A DNA stretch of 64,000 nt, taken from the NCBI GenBank assembly GCA_947387575.1, contig CANDOC010000009.1, forward strand, positions 219,952 through 283,951, written 5' to 3'. This DNA comes from Spongorhabdus nitratireducens (GTDB lineage: Bacteria; Pseudomonadota; Gammaproteobacteria; Pseudomonadales; Endozoicomonadaceae). A program made the translations under genes and the position numbers. Positions 28,077-36,880 of the stretch are shown piece after piece (the first letter of the stretch is position 1; each line of letters opens with the position of its first letter). The notes beneath the pieces were generated by a model. It was not told the DNA's origin. It did no database searches and worked only from the letters and a program-made list of their open reading frames with translations.

Positions 28077-28484
28077 TTGTCTGCAGTCAGCCGATTACCT
28101 ATCCGGATATATTATGAGGATACCGATGCCGGTGGCATCGTCTATCACGCCAGTTATTTACGTTTTATGGAACGTGGACGCACCGAGATGTTACGGGAGC
28201 TTGGCTTTGGTCAGGCCAATATGATGGAGCAGGGCGTTCAGTTTGTGCTGAGTGAACTGAACCTCAAGTACCGTCAGCCTGCCAGACTGGATGATCAGGT
28301 TATTGTTGAGTCCCGTATTGTTGATGTTCGCCGTACCTGGATTGGCTTTGAGCAGGCTGTTGTCAGAAATGACGCTTTGCTGTGTAAGGGAACATTCAAG
28401 GTAGCCTGTATCTCGACAGAGAGTCAGCGTCCCATGGCCATGCCGGATGAAGTCAGACAGCAGTTTGATGCAAGGGAATCCTAG
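28077..28484 (+). CDS. ybgC: YbgC-type acyl-CoA thioesterase
   Basis: Hotdog-fold thioesterase of the Tol-Pal cluster. A TTG at 28077 with AGGAAG six bases upstream gives 135 residues, matching family length; the longer frame from 27963 carries a non-conserved basic extension. The catalytic motif is YYEDTDAGGIVYHASYLRFMERGRTE. The E. coli protein acts on acyl-CoA and interacts with acyl carrier protein and phospholipid enzymes. It is the first gene of the tol-pal group. Confidence 0.92.
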   Translation: MSAVSRLPIRIYYEDTDAGGIVYHASYLRFMERGRTEMLRELGFGQANMMEQGVQFVLSELNLKYRQPARLDDQVIVESRIVDVRRTWIGFEQAVVRNDALLCKGTFKVACISTESQRPMAMPDEVRQQFDARES

Positions 28485-28647
28485 CGCTGGTATTGAGTCA
28501 GAATATTTGAACAAGTGTCATAAATAGAAAGGCACAGCTTTTATATACTGCAGGATTGAATATGCCGGTGGCAGCTTGAAGCACCGGTGATGATTTCGAT
28601 CAGGGCAGAAGCAAAACAGAACAATCACTGTGACTGGAGAAAATACA

Positions 28648-29337
28648 GTGGCTGAAAGTATGTCGATGTGGGCACTGGTATTTAATGCCAGTTGGGTTGT
28701 ACAACTGGTACTGGTAATGCTGCTGGTGGCCTCGGTTGTATCCTGGGTCATGATTATGCAGCGGGTGATCCTGTTCCGTAATACCCGCCGGGCCATGGTG
28801 GAGTTTGAAGACCGGTTCTGGTCCGGAATGGATCTTGGGCAACTGTATCGAGAAGTCCATGAAGAGCCGAATCAGGACAGTGGTCAGGAAGCGATCTTTC
28901 GGGCCGGCTTTCGTGAGTTCAGCCGTCTGAGAGGGCAGGCCGGTGCTGATCCGGATGTTGTTATGGACGGCGTACAGCGCACCATGCGGGTTGCCCTGTC
29001 ACGGGAACAGGAAAAACTGGAGAAAAACCTGCCGTTTCTCGCAACCGTCGGTTCGACCAGCCCGTATGTCGGTCTGTTCGGTACCGTGGTCGGGGTTATG
29101 AACTCATTCCGTGGTCTGGCCAATGTCTCCCAGGCAACACTGTCTGCAGTTGCGCCGGGTATTGCTGAAGCGCTGGTAACAACAGCGGTGGGCCTGGTTG
29201 CTGCGATTCCGGCGGTGGTGGCCTATAACCGTTTTGCAACGGAAGTTGACGCATTACTGGCGAACTACGAAACCTTTGCTGACGAATTTTCCGGTATTCT
29301 GCACCGGAAGCTGCACAGCCGTTCTTCACAATCCTGA
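28648..29337 (+). CDS. tolQ: Tol-Pal proton channel subunit TolQ
   Basis: Inner-membrane protein of the TolQR proton channel that energises TolA. GTG 28648 has GGAGA seven bases upstream and gives 229 residues; an earlier GTG at 28630 is in frame but badly placed. Three helices: LVLVMLLVASVVSWVMIM, then ATVGSTSPYVGLFGTVVGVMNSF and ALVTTAVGLVAAIPAVVAYN. It belongs to the MotA/ExbB family. tolR follows 48 bases later. Confidence 0.95.
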   Translation: MAESMSMWALVFNASWVVQLVLVMLLVASVVSWVMIMQRVILFRNTRRAMVEFEDRFWSGMDLGQLYREVHEEPNQDSGQEAIFRAGFREFSRLRGQAGADPDVVMDGVQRTMRVALSREQEKLEKNLPFLATVGSTSPYVGLFGTVVGVMNSFRGLANVSQATLSAVAPGIAEALVTTAVGLVAAIPAVVAYNRFATEVDALLANYETFADEFSGILHRKLHSRSSQS

Positions 29338-29385
29338 TGTGATGCTGGATTAGATCATTATGAGCGGTAACTAAAGGATTTTTCG

Positions 29386-29814
29386 ATGGCCAGAGTTTCC
29401 CGTGGGCGCAAGCCCATGTCAGAAATCAACATGGTGCCGTTTATCGACATCATGATGGTAATGCTGGTGGCGTTTATGGTCAGTGCCCCGATGCTGACCC
29501 AGGGCGTTAAAGTGGATCTGCCGAAAACAACCAGTGCCCCGATAACCAATCAGCCCAAAGATATTCTGGTAGTATCGGTGAAGGCCGATGGCAGCTATTA
29601 CCTGAATATGGGACGGCAGCAGGATAAGGCACAAAAGCTTGCCGAAGTTGCCGAAAAAGTCGGCAAGGTTGTTGCTTCAAACAGCGATATCCCGGTATTG
29701 ATTAAAGGTGATGCCAAGGTTGAATACGGTGATGTTGTGCGACTGATGGGGCATCTGCAACAGGCCGGTGTCAGTAACGTGGGGCTGGTAACTGATCCGG
29801 AAGAATTAAAGTAA
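29386..29814 (+). CDS. tolR: Tol-Pal proton channel subunit TolR
   Basis: 142-residue inner-membrane protein with one helix containing the proton-relay Asp (NMVPFIDIMMVMLVAFMVSAPM) and a periplasmic ExbD-like domain. AAGGA precedes the ATG by about seven bases. The stop overlaps the tolA start by one base, so the pair is coupled. Confidence 0.95.
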   Translation: MARVSRGRKPMSEINMVPFIDIMMVMLVAFMVSAPMLTQGVKVDLPKTTSAPITNQPKDILVVSVKADGSYYLNMGRQQDKAQKLAEVAEKVGKVVASNSDIPVLIKGDAKVEYGDVVRLMGHLQQAGVSNVGLVTDPEELK

Positions 29815-30707
29815 TGGTGTCACTGAAAAGTCCGGGGGATAAAGTTAAAGGCAAGCCGGGTGCATCGGATGACAAGCCCGCAGCCAAAGCCGGCAGGTGG
29901 CATGATGGTTATGGTTTGCCGGTACTGTTTTCGCTTGTGCTGCACAGTCTGGCACTTGGCATTGCGTTGATGGCGTGGTCACCTCCTGCAGAGCTGCATG
30001 TGAATCCGGTGCCGCAACATATGGCGGCACAGCTGGTTGAACTCGAACCGGAAAAGCCCAAACCTGCCCCTAAACCACCGACAAGAAAACCAGAGCCCAA
30101 ACCTGTCAGCAAGCCGGCAGAGCCGGAGAAAAAAACACCGGTAAAAAAAGACAACAAGCCAAAAGTTGATGAAAAAGCGCTGCAGCTGAAAAGGGAAAAA
30201 GAAGCTAAAGAACGTGCTGAAAAAATTGCACGGGAAAAACGCGAGCGAGAGGCAAAGGAAAGGCGTCGTAAGGAAGAGGAAAAGCGCAAGCAGGATGAAG
30301 CCCGTAAAAAACGTGAACAGCAAGAGCTGGCTGATCGTTTAAGGCGTGAACAGGCGGCGAAGGAAGCCCAGGAGAAAGCCGAGGCTGAAGCGCGCGTTGT
30401 AGAGTCCAAAGTGCAGTACTTTTCAGGGCTCTTCAGGCAAGACTTGTCGTACAATTGGTCGCGTCCACCCAGTGCTCGTAATAATATGCGAGCAAAGTTT
30501 CGAATTAGCTTGTCCCGGTTTGGTGATATTCAGACGCTGTCGCTGATCAGTGGAAGTGGTGATGCTGCCTTTGATCGTTCAGCTGAACAAGCTATTCGCA
30601 AGTCAGCACCGTTCAGTTGGTTTCGGCATCCAGAAATGGACAACAAAACATACAATCGACTCAAGCAATTTACATTCGAGTTTGATCCGGAGGATTTGGT
30701 CAAGTGA
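29814..30707 (+). CDS. tolA: Tol-Pal periplasm-spanning protein TolA
   Basis: 297-residue protein linking TolQR to Pal and TolB. One N-terminal helix (LPVLFSLVLHSLALGIALMAW) is followed by a Pro/Lys-rich part, then a long Lys/Glu/Arg/Ala helix (roughly residues 115-200) that spans the periplasm, then a globular domain from VESKVQYFSGLFRQ to the end (ISGSGDAAFDRSAEQAIRKS). The helix is shorter than in E. coli TolA (421 residues) but within the range of other genera. Confidence 0.94.
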   Translation: MVSLKSPGDKVKGKPGASDDKPAAKAGRWHDGYGLPVLFSLVLHSLALGIALMAWSPPAELHVNPVPQHMAAQLVELEPEKPKPAPKPPTRKPEPKPVSKPAEPEKKTPVKKDNKPKVDEKALQLKREKEAKERAEKIAREKREREAKERRRKEEEKRKQDEARKKREQQELADRLRREQAAKEAQEKAEAEARVVESKVQYFSGLFRQDLSYNWSRPPSARNNMRAKFRISLSRFGDIQTLSLISGSGDAAFDRSAEQAIRKSAPFSWFRHPEMDNKTYNRLKQFTFEFDPEDLVK

Positions 30708-32119
30708 GCAGGAGCATCAGCCGAATAACTTCCCCTCGAAACACAACGGGGGAAATGGCAGTGTTTAGTCAAGGCAGGATATCTGCATGGTTTACCATGT
30801 TGCTTCTGGCCGTTCTGTGTTGGTCCAGCATGGCCAGGGCTGCCGGTAGTGAAGAGCTGGTTATTCGAATCACCCAGGGTAATGATCGGGCAGTACCGGT
30901 AGCAATCGCTCCGTTTGGCTGGAAAGGCAGAGGCTTATTGCCGGAGGATATGTCCGGTATTGTGGCTAATGACCTCAGGCTGAGTGGTATGTTTGATCCG
31001 CTCGCCAAGAATAAACTGTTGAGTTTTCCCAGTCGTGAAGATGAAGTGGTTTTTGGTGACTGGCGCAAACAAGGTGTCAATTACCTGCTGATTGGGGAAG
31101 TGAGCCTTGAGCCTGGCAATGTGTATCGGGTCAACTTCCAGCTGTTTGACGTGCTGCGTCAGAGATCGATTCTGCAAAGTACAATCGCCGGCAGTGGTGC
31201 TCAGTTCCGGGGTATGGCGCACCGTATCAGTGACCGGGTATTTGAAAAAATCACCGGCATTCCCGGAGCATTTTCTTCCCGAATTCTGTACGTGACCGCC
31301 CAGCGTCAGTCTGAACAAAGAACTGATTATCAGCTGAATTATGCCGATGCTGATGGCTTCCGGCCGCAGACCATATTCCGTTCCAAAGAAGCTATTCTGT
31401 CACCGTCCTGGTCACCGGACGGTACTAAAGTGGCTTATGTCGCTTATGAAAATAAAAGACCGGGTATATATATTCAGGATCTGAGAACAGGTAAGCGCCA
31501 GCTGGTCAGTAAGGAAAAAGGTATTAACAGTTCTCCGTCCTGGTCGCCGGACGGTACCAAACTGGCTTATATGCTGTCTTTCGGTGATAACCCGAATATT
31601 TTTGTGCGGGATTTGAGAACCAACAAACTGAGTCAGCTGACCCGTCATTTTGCGATTGATGCCGAACCTTCCTGGTTTCCTGATGGCAAGAGTATTCTGT
31701 TTACCTCTAACCGGGGTGGCTCTGCCCAGCTGTATAAGTTGAATATCAAGGCTTCGAGTGACGGCAGTGTGGTTGCCGAAGGCAAGCCGGAGCGCCTGAC
31801 ATACGAGGGACGCTTCAATGCCCGTGGCAAGGTATTCCCTGACGGTAAAAGTCTGGTAATGGTTCACAAGGGTAAGGGTGCCGCAGACTTTAATATTGCG
31901 GTGCTGGATCTGGATACCAAACGATTCAGAAAGCTGACTTCTACCCGCCTGGAAGACTCTCCGAGTGTTTCGCCCAACGGACGCATGCTGATTTACGCTA
32001 CCCAGGGGCGTGAGCATGGTGAGCTGGGTATCGTTTCAGTTGATGGCAGTGTCCAGCTCAAGCTACCATCAGCTGCCGGTGATGTACGAGAGCCGGTGTG
32101 GTCGCCGGTTATCCAGTAG
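30704..32119 (+). CDS. tolB: Tol-Pal periplasmic beta-propeller TolB
   Basis: Periplasmic protein that binds Pal and TolA. The GTG at 30704 overlaps tolA by four bases and has GGAGG upstream, giving 471 residues. An ATG at 30755 gives a more compact signal peptide (cleavage after SMARA) and is a real alternative. The N-terminal domain is followed by a six-bladed propeller with repeated SPSWSPDGTKVAY-type units (four clear copies). C-terminal TolB motif: SVSPNGRMLIYAT and EPVWSPVIQ. Confidence 0.95.
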   Translation: MSRSISRITSPRNTTGEMAVFSQGRISAWFTMLLLAVLCWSSMARAAGSEELVIRITQGNDRAVPVAIAPFGWKGRGLLPEDMSGIVANDLRLSGMFDPLAKNKLLSFPSREDEVVFGDWRKQGVNYLLIGEVSLEPGNVYRVNFQLFDVLRQRSILQSTIAGSGAQFRGMAHRISDRVFEKITGIPGAFSSRILYVTAQRQSEQRTDYQLNYADADGFRPQTIFRSKEAILSPSWSPDGTKVAYVAYENKRPGIYIQDLRTGKRQLVSKEKGINSSPSWSPDGTKLAYMLSFGDNPNIFVRDLRTNKLSQLTRHFAIDAEPSWFPDGKSILFTSNRGGSAQLYKLNIKASSDGSVVAEGKPERLTYEGRFNARGKVFPDGKSLVMVHKGKGAADFNIAVLDLDTKRFRKLTSTRLEDSPSVSPNGRMLIYATQGREHGELGIVSVDGSVQLKLPSAAGDVREPVWSPVIQ

Positions 32120-32461
32120 TCAGGGGTAACGCTGACGACAAACCTGTGTGAGCAGAACCTAGCTACACTATATTATCTTCATTTGGCTTTCGGAGCTTTG
32201 GCTCCGAAAGCTGAAGTGAATAAGCCGAATCGTGTCATCACTCAGGACAGGGCCGGCTTGATTTCAATGGTGCTTTTGCATTGATAAAGCGAATGCTGAA
32301 GTAAGGCATCATGGTTTGCAGGGAAGGAGTTATTTTTACGGGCCGCTACGACAAGCCGCTATGAGTTGCTACGAGCGTCGCAGTATGGCTAGTGCCAAAA
32401 TACTCCAACTCTGATAATTTACGTGACTTTATACGCGTGGACACTTACGGGGATTTATTTT
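32120..32461. other. unusually long tolB-pal gap with a strong hairpin
   Basis: 340 bases separate tolB from pal, whereas they are nearly adjacent in E. coli. A perfect 11-bp stem (GCTTTCGGAGC / GCTCCGAAAGC, 32186-32196 and 32201-32211) with loop TTTG lies 66 bases after the tolB stop; there is no T-run. A GCTACGA-type motif recurs at about 32344 and 32367. A separate pal promoter is likely but I cannot place it with confidence. Confidence 0.6.
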
Positions 32462-33031
32462 ATGCAAATGCACAAGTACGCCCGCTCTATTCTGCTGGCT
32501 TCGGCCATGGTCTGGGTTGCAGGCTGTGCGTCAACCGGTGGTAACAGCGCTGGCCAGGTTGATAATGAAGCCAAGCCTGTTGAAGTTATCACTGAGGAAG
32601 AAGTTGTTGTGATGCCTGTGATTGATCCGGCTGTTCAGGCTGTTATCGATACCGGCAAGATTTCCGCTTCCGCTGAAGAAATTGAAGGTCTGCTGCAGCA
32701 GAACGAATACCACTTCCCGTTTGACAGCTCCGAGCTGAAAGACCGGGACTACCAGGCTCTGGATGTACAGGCTGCTTACCTGACCTCCAGCCGTGGCGCT
32801 GCTGAAAAGATCGTCATCGAAGGTCACACTGACGAGCGCGGTACCCGCACCTACAACCTGGCGCTGGGTGAGCGTCGTGCCAATGCTGTCAAGCGCTACC
32901 TGGTACTGAAAGGTGTTGCTGCTGACCGTATCGAAGTGATCAGCTATGGCTTCGAGCGTCCGGTTGATCCGGCTCACAATGAAACTGCCTGGGCTCAGAA
33001 CCGTCGTGCAATCATTGTACGTGGAAACTGA
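32462..33031 (+). CDS. pal: peptidoglycan-associated lipoprotein
   Basis: Outer-membrane lipoprotein that anchors the envelope to peptidoglycan. ATG 32462 gives 189 residues with lipobox VAGC. The C-terminal OmpA-like domain has the diaminopimelate-binding pattern HTDERGTRTYNLALGERRANAVK and ends NRRAIIV. Strong codon bias indicates high expression. An upstream in-frame start at 32423 would hide the signal peptide. A terminator follows. Confidence 0.96.
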   Translation: MQMHKYARSILLASAMVWVAGCASTGGNSAGQVDNEAKPVEVITEEEVVVMPVIDPAVQAVIDTGKISASAEEIEGLLQQNEYHFPFDSSELKDRDYQALDVQAAYLTSSRGAAEKIVIEGHTDERGTRTYNLALGERRANAVKRYLVLKGVAADRIEVISYGFERPVDPAHNETAWAQNRRAIIVRGN

Positions 33032-33100
33032 TCCTGTCAGTTGATCAAGCACTGAGTGGTTATCTTTAGTTAGCTGACAGCAAAGTGCTCAGAGGTAATA

Positions 33101-33131
33101 AAAAAGCCGGCAATTATTTGTCGGCTTTTTT
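33101..33131 (+). terminator. terminator after pal
   Basis: AAAAAGCCGGCA / TGTCGGCTTTTT stem with one mismatch and a six-base loop, ending in a T-run. cpoB therefore needs at least partly independent transcription. Confidence 0.85.
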
Positions 33132-33210
33132 GTCAGATACACCATCCATGGAAGAGTCGACAGTTCTCTCTTGGGCTTAAGCCGTTTAGAATAGCGATAT
33201 ATTCCAGCTA

Positions 33211-33226
33211 CTCCCCTCGGGGGGAG
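33211..33226 (+). promoter_or_regulatory. small GC hairpin in the cpoB leader
   Basis: CTCCCC-TCGG-GGGGAG forms a six-bp, very GC-rich hairpin just before an in-frame ATG at 33228. The 3' arm is a ribosome-site-like GGGGAG, so the hairpin could mask it. The role is inferred. Confidence 0.35.
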
Positions 33227-33263
33227 AATGTTTCCTATTCAGTTAATGGAGCAGCAACAGGCC

Positions 33264-34151
33264 ATGACGGCAATTAAAAAAGGTGTCTTGCTAAAGCGTA
33301 TTGTTCCGGCAGTTACTTTTTCCCTGGCCACTGCCGTGGCTGGTGTAACGTTTGCGGAAAGCCAGGTACAGGTTATTGAATCGCAACCGGTAGGCTTCGC
33401 CGGGCCATCAACAAGTAATGTTGTGATTGAATCCACATCTGTTGCTGCAAATCCGGCTGCTCCTGCTTCTGCCTCTGGAGGAAGCGAGCTGGCTGTATTG
33501 CTGAACCAGGTTGATTTTCTGCAACAGGAAGTACTGCAATTGAGAGGTTCTCTGGAAGAGCAGGCTAACCAGATTCAGCAGCTGCAACAGGAACAGCGTG
33601 ACCGTTATCTGGAACTGGATCGTCGTATCAGTCGCCTGAGTGGCGAAACCGTAACTGATCAAGTTACACCAAACCCTGTTGCACCGGCACAACCTTCCGT
33701 GAGTATCGATGCTGGTTCATCCAGTCTGATCAGCACTCCTGCCGCTGCGGGTAGTTCGACAGAACAAACCGGTTCCGTTTCAGAATCAGCCTATGAGCAA
33801 ATGATCGAACTGATCCGGGAGCGTAAGTTTGATGATGCGCTGGTACAGCTTAGAGCCTATTCTGCACAGTATCCTGACAGTAAATATTCTGCCAATGTCC
33901 ATTACTGGCTGGGTGAAGTTTATATCGTCAAACAGCGTCCGGAAGAAGCACGTGATGCCTTCCTGACTGTGCTGCAAAAATACCCGCAGAGTAATAAAGT
34001 ACCGGATGCAACTTACAAGTTGGGAACCCTGTTTAATAAACTGGGAAATCCTAAACTGGCACAAGAGTATCTGGAAGCTGTGATAAAGCGTTATCCGGAA
34101 ACATCAGCTGCCAAGCTGTCCGAAACCTATCTGCGTAACAATATGAGCTGA
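33264..34151 (+). CDS. cpoB: Tol-Pal-associated periplasmic protein CpoB (YbgF)
   Basis: Periplasmic protein coordinating peptidoglycan synthesis with outer-membrane constriction. From ATG 33264 it has 295 residues and a clean signal peptide (cleavage after GVTFA); in-frame ATGs at 33228 and 33246 are alternatives and none has an ideal ribosome site. A coiled coil (LLNQVDFLQQEVLQLRGSLEEQ...) is followed by a Pro/Ser linker, then TPR repeats (YEQMIELIRERKFDDAL, YWLGEVYIVKQRPEEA, YKLGTLFNKLGNPKLA). It is the last gene of the tol-pal cluster. Confidence 0.92.
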   Translation: MTAIKKGVLLKRIVPAVTFSLATAVAGVTFAESQVQVIESQPVGFAGPSTSNVVIESTSVAANPAAPASASGGSELAVLLNQVDFLQQEVLQLRGSLEEQANQIQQLQQEQRDRYLELDRRISRLSGETVTDQVTPNPVAPAQPSVSIDAGSSSLISTPAAAGSSTEQTGSVSESAYEQMIELIRERKFDDALVQLRAYSAQYPDSKYSANVHYWLGEVYIVKQRPEEARDAFLTVLQKYPQSNKVPDATYKLGTLFNKLGNPKLAQEYLEAVIKRYPETSAAKLSETYLRNNMS

Positions 34152-34241
34152 TCGCTGTCCCGGTTTGCTAGTCCTGTGAGCTTTCTGTTCCCGCGGGTTC
34201 AGAGAGCTCTGCAATTTATTTGAAATAATCTTCTTCAGGGC

Positions 34242-34269
34242 TTGATCTTTCCTTAAATATCAGTAATAT
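34242..34269 (+). promoter_or_regulatory. promoter of tRNA-Lys
   Basis: TTGATC (34242-34247), 16 bases, TAATAT (34264-34269), then a GC-rich discriminator (CGCCGCGC) typical of stringently controlled stable-RNA promoters. The tRNA begins 12 bases further on. Confidence 0.6.
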
Positions 34270-34281
34270 ACGCCGCGCATC

Positions 34282-34357
34282 GGGTCGTTAGCTCAGTTGG
34301 TAGAGCAGTTGGCTTTTAACCAATTGGTCGTAGGTTCGAATCCTACACGACCCACCA
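34282..34357 (+). tRNA. tRNA-Lys (anticodon TTT)
   Basis: 76-base tRNA with seven-base acceptor stem GGGTCGT / ACGACCC, D-arm AGCTCAGTTGGTAGAGC, anticodon loop CTTTTAA with anticodon TTT, and T-arm with GGTTCGAATCC. The genomic CCA is encoded. Confidence 0.97.
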
Positions 34358-34511
34358 TCCCCTCCTTGTATTGTCTTTTTTCTTCATTCTCCTGTTTTTC
34401 GCTGCATCTGCGTACAGTTAATTACATTTCGTGCTTGTGCTATCATCCGTCATCTGTAAATCAGTGCCACCGGGTGAAGCTGGTTCGTCGGTCCCGGCTG
34501 GCAAGTGTGCG

Positions 34512-34536
34512 AAGGAACTGTTCCAAGGAACTGTTC
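34512..34536 (+). repeat. tandem 12-base repeat in the nadA leader
   Basis: AAGGAACTGTTC occurs twice with period 13 (34512/34513 to 34536). The first copy is part of a perfect palindrome GGAACTGTTCC. It lies 23 bases upstream of the nadA start and could be an operator; no known regulator of NAD synthesis is matched. Confidence 0.4.
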
Positions 34537-34558
34537 AGGGGAGCTACTCAGAGGAACT

Positions 34559-35608
34559 ATGGCAGAAGTAGAAATAAAACAGTTCGTACAGAATTATCTC
34601 AGCAACCCGGCTGCACAGGCAGATTCTGGTGAGATGTCTGGTGAAGAGTTGCAGGCACAGAAAGACCGTATCCGCACTTTGCTCGAACAGCAAAATGCTG
34701 TTCTGGTTGCACACTACTATACCGATGACTGGGTGCAGGAGCTGGCCGAAGAAACCGGTGGTTGTGTTTCTGACTCACTGGAAATGGCGCGCTTTGGCTA
34801 TCAGCATCAGGCCGATACCGTTGTTGTCGCAGGTGTGCGCTTTATGGGGGAAACTGCCAAGATCCTGAGCCCTGAGAAAAAAGTTTTAATGCCGGAACTG
34901 GAAGCAACTTGCTCGCTGGATATTGGCTGTCCGGCAGATGAGTTTTCCCAGTTTTGTGATCAGCATCCGGATCGTACTGTGGTTGTATATGCTAATACAT
35001 CCGCAGCAGTTAAAGCACGGGCTGATTGGGTTGTAACCTCCAGCTGTGCCACAGATATTGTTGAGCATCTGATCGATGAAGGTGAAAAGCTGATCTGGGC
35101 GCCGGATCGCTACCTGGGCAGCTATATCAAGAAAAATACCGATGCCGATATGTTGCTGTGGGATGGTTCCTGTATTGTTCATGAAGAATTCAAGGCGTCC
35201 GGTATTCGGGATCTGAAAGCAGTGTATCCTGATGCTGCGGTGCTGGTTCATCCTGAATCGCCGGATAGCGTTGTGGAACTCGCAGATGTCGTAGGTTCAA
35301 CCAGTCAGCTGATTAATGCTTCCAGAGAGATGAAAAACCCCCAGTTTATTGTTGCGACTGACCGGGGTATTTTCTACAAAATGAGACAGTTCTCTCCTGA
35401 TAAGCAATTTATTGAAGCTCCTACTGCTGGCAGTGGTGCGACTTGCCGCAGTTGTGCTCATTGCCCCTGGATGGCAATGAATTCACTGGCGGGTATTGAG
35501 CATGTGCTGAGAACAGGGGAAAACGAGATTCTGGTAGATGCTGATCTACGGGAAGGTGCTTTGAGGCCTTTGCAGAGAATGCTCGATTTCACTGCCGCTA
35601 ATAAATAA
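34559..35608 (+). CDS. nadA: quinolinate synthase
   Basis: [4Fe-4S] enzyme condensing iminoaspartate with dihydroxyacetone phosphate to quinolinate in NAD synthesis. ATG 34559 gives 349 residues, the family length. Motifs: [35 protein letters not shown], a central cluster-ligand Cys ([15 protein letters not shown]), [10 protein letters not shown], and [13 protein letters not shown] near the C-terminus (the last cluster ligand). A terminator and then the polysaccharide locus follow. Confidence 0.96.
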   Translation: MAEVEIKQFVQNYLSNPAAQADSGEMSGEELQAQKDRIRTLLEQQNAVLVAHYYTDDWVQELAEETGGCVSDSLEMARFGYQHQADTVVVAGVRFMGETAKILSPEKKVLMPELEATCSLDIGCPADEFSQFCDQHPDRTVVVYANTSAAVKARADWVVTSSCATDIVEHLIDEGEKLIWAPDRYLGSYIKKNTDADMLLWDGSCIVHEEFKASGIRDLKAVYPDAAVLVHPESPDSVVELADVVGSTSQLINASREMKNPQFIVATDRGIFYKMRQFSPDKQFIEAPTAGSGATCRSCAHCPWMAMNSLAGIEHVLRTGENEILVDADLREGALRPLQRMLDFTAANK

Positions 35609-35620
35609 TTTTTCCCTCTG

Positions 35621-35647
35621 AAAGGTCGCACAAGTGCGGCCTTTTTT
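35621..35647 (+). terminator. terminator after nadA
   Basis: AAAGGTCGCAC / GTGCGGCCTTT (one G-T wobble) with an AA loop and a T-run. It marks the left boundary of the polysaccharide locus. Confidence 0.9.
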
Positions 35648-35700
35648 ATAGGCTGTGTTCAGGGACTTGTTGCAAGTACCTCATTCAAAATTTGCAGTTT

Positions 35701-35737
35701 TTTGTCTACAGCAACACCTTTTGTCTATAACAACACC
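35701..35737 (+). repeat. imperfect tandem repeat before the first glycosyltransferase
   Basis: TTTGTCTACAGCAACACC (35701-35718) is repeated one base later as TTTGTCTATAACAACACC (35720-35737), 16 of 18 positions identical. The pair ends seven bases before the GT4 start and replaces any normal ribosome site. A leader or regulatory function is possible but unproven. Confidence 0.5.
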
Positions 35738-35744
35738 AAAGCCT

Positions 35745-36866
35745 ATGACAAGACGCATTCGTGTACTCCAGCTGCAGCCTAAATATTACATCCGTGAAAC
35801 CGACCTCCATGAAGAGGTTATTCGCGGATTACCTGTTTCCGAGTTTGAAGTAACCTCAGCCTATATGCGAGACAGGCCCGGTAGCGACGATCTTGTTAGC
35901 ATAAGTGAGCATTCACATTATTTTGGTTTTAGTAAAAAGCAGATGTCGGGCCTTCGGCTGGGTGCGATGAAGGCGCTGTATGATTTCTGCAGGGAAAAAC
36001 AGTTTGATGTGGTGGTGACCAACCGCTACAAAGTGTGCGATATGATGCTGACCCTGAACAAGCTGCTCAAAATTCCACGCTGCATCAGCGTTGTTCATGG
36101 CTTTGGGGAGTATGAACGGATATCGAGAAGGCTGGGAAATCGATTGAGGGTTGATGGCAGATGGAAGTTCGTCACTGTCTCGGCGCCGGTAAAGGATTAT
36201 CTGCTTGGAGCAGGTTCAGGTTTTCATGATGCGAATGTTTGCACCATCAATAATGCCATTGATATTGATAAGACTGTGTCAGGCCTACTATCGAAAGCAG
36301 AGGCCAGGCAGTACTTTCAGCTACAACATGACGATCTGGTTATTGGAGCAATAGGGCGCCTGGTCAATGTTAAAGGGCATCGCTATCTATTGCAGGCTTT
36401 TCATCAGTTGAGCAGTAGATACCCCAAGCTGAAACTGTTGGTTATAGGTGAGGGTGAGAGACGACAAGAGCTGGAAGACTATATCAGTCAGCATAGTCTG
36501 CAGGATAAAGTCCTGCTCACGGGGCATATTGAGTCTGCCTACCGTTTTATTCCTGCGTTCGATGTATTTACGTTGCCCTCTTTATCTGAAGGGCTTCCGC
36601 TGAGTATTCTGGAGAGTATGGCTGCGAGAGTACCTGTGGTTGCATCTGATGTGGGTGGAGTAGCTTCTGTACTTGATGGTATTTCACCCGTGGTTGAGGC
36701 AGGTCAGGTTGAAGCGCTGGAACAGGCTCTGGAAAGTTTGATCCGTTTATCCGAAGAGGACAGGCAGGTAATTGGTAAGCAGCTGAGAAAACGCTTGAAT
36801 AAAGAGTACTCGATCACAGGCTACCGTCAGCAATACCGGGATCTGATTAGCGGAGTCAGCTGGTAA
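35745..36866 (+). CDS. GT4-family glycosyltransferase A
   Basis: 373-residue GT-B enzyme from ATG 35745 (the frame extends upstream to 35655 without support). The C-terminal half has the GT4 signature: AIGRLVNVKGHRYLLQAFH, LLVIGEGERRQELE, VLLTGHIESAYRFIPAFDVFTLPSLSEGLPLSILE and VVASDVGGV, with the E-x7-E nucleotide-sugar-binding acids. The N-terminus (RIRVLQLQ... GLPVSEFEVTSAYMRDRPG) is shared with the GT4 at 42636, so the two are paralogues. It probably adds a sugar to LPS or O-antigen. It is alone on the plus strand at the left edge of the locus. Confidence 0.88.
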   Translation: MTRRIRVLQLQPKYYIRETDLHEEVIRGLPVSEFEVTSAYMRDRPGSDDLVSISEHSHYFGFSKKQMSGLRLGAMKALYDFCREKQFDVVVTNRYKVCDMMLTLNKLLKIPRCISVVHGFGEYERISRRLGNRLRVDGRWKFVTVSAPVKDYLLGAGSGFHDANVCTINNAIDIDKTVSGLLSKAEARQYFQLQHDDLVIGAIGRLVNVKGHRYLLQAFHQLSSRYPKLKLLVIGEGERRQELEDYISQHSLQDKVLLTGHIESAYRFIPAFDVFTLPSLSEGLPLSILESMAARVPVVASDVGGVASVLDGISPVVEAGQVEALEQALESLIRLSEEDRQVIGKQLRKRLNKEYSITGYRQQYRDLISGVSW

Positions 36867-36880
36867 ACCACAGTAGAGTA

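Noticed and set aside
34282..35744. Integration of the polysaccharide locus at tRNA-Lys
   Set aside because: No repeat of the tRNA 3' end, integrase or transposase was seen in the window.
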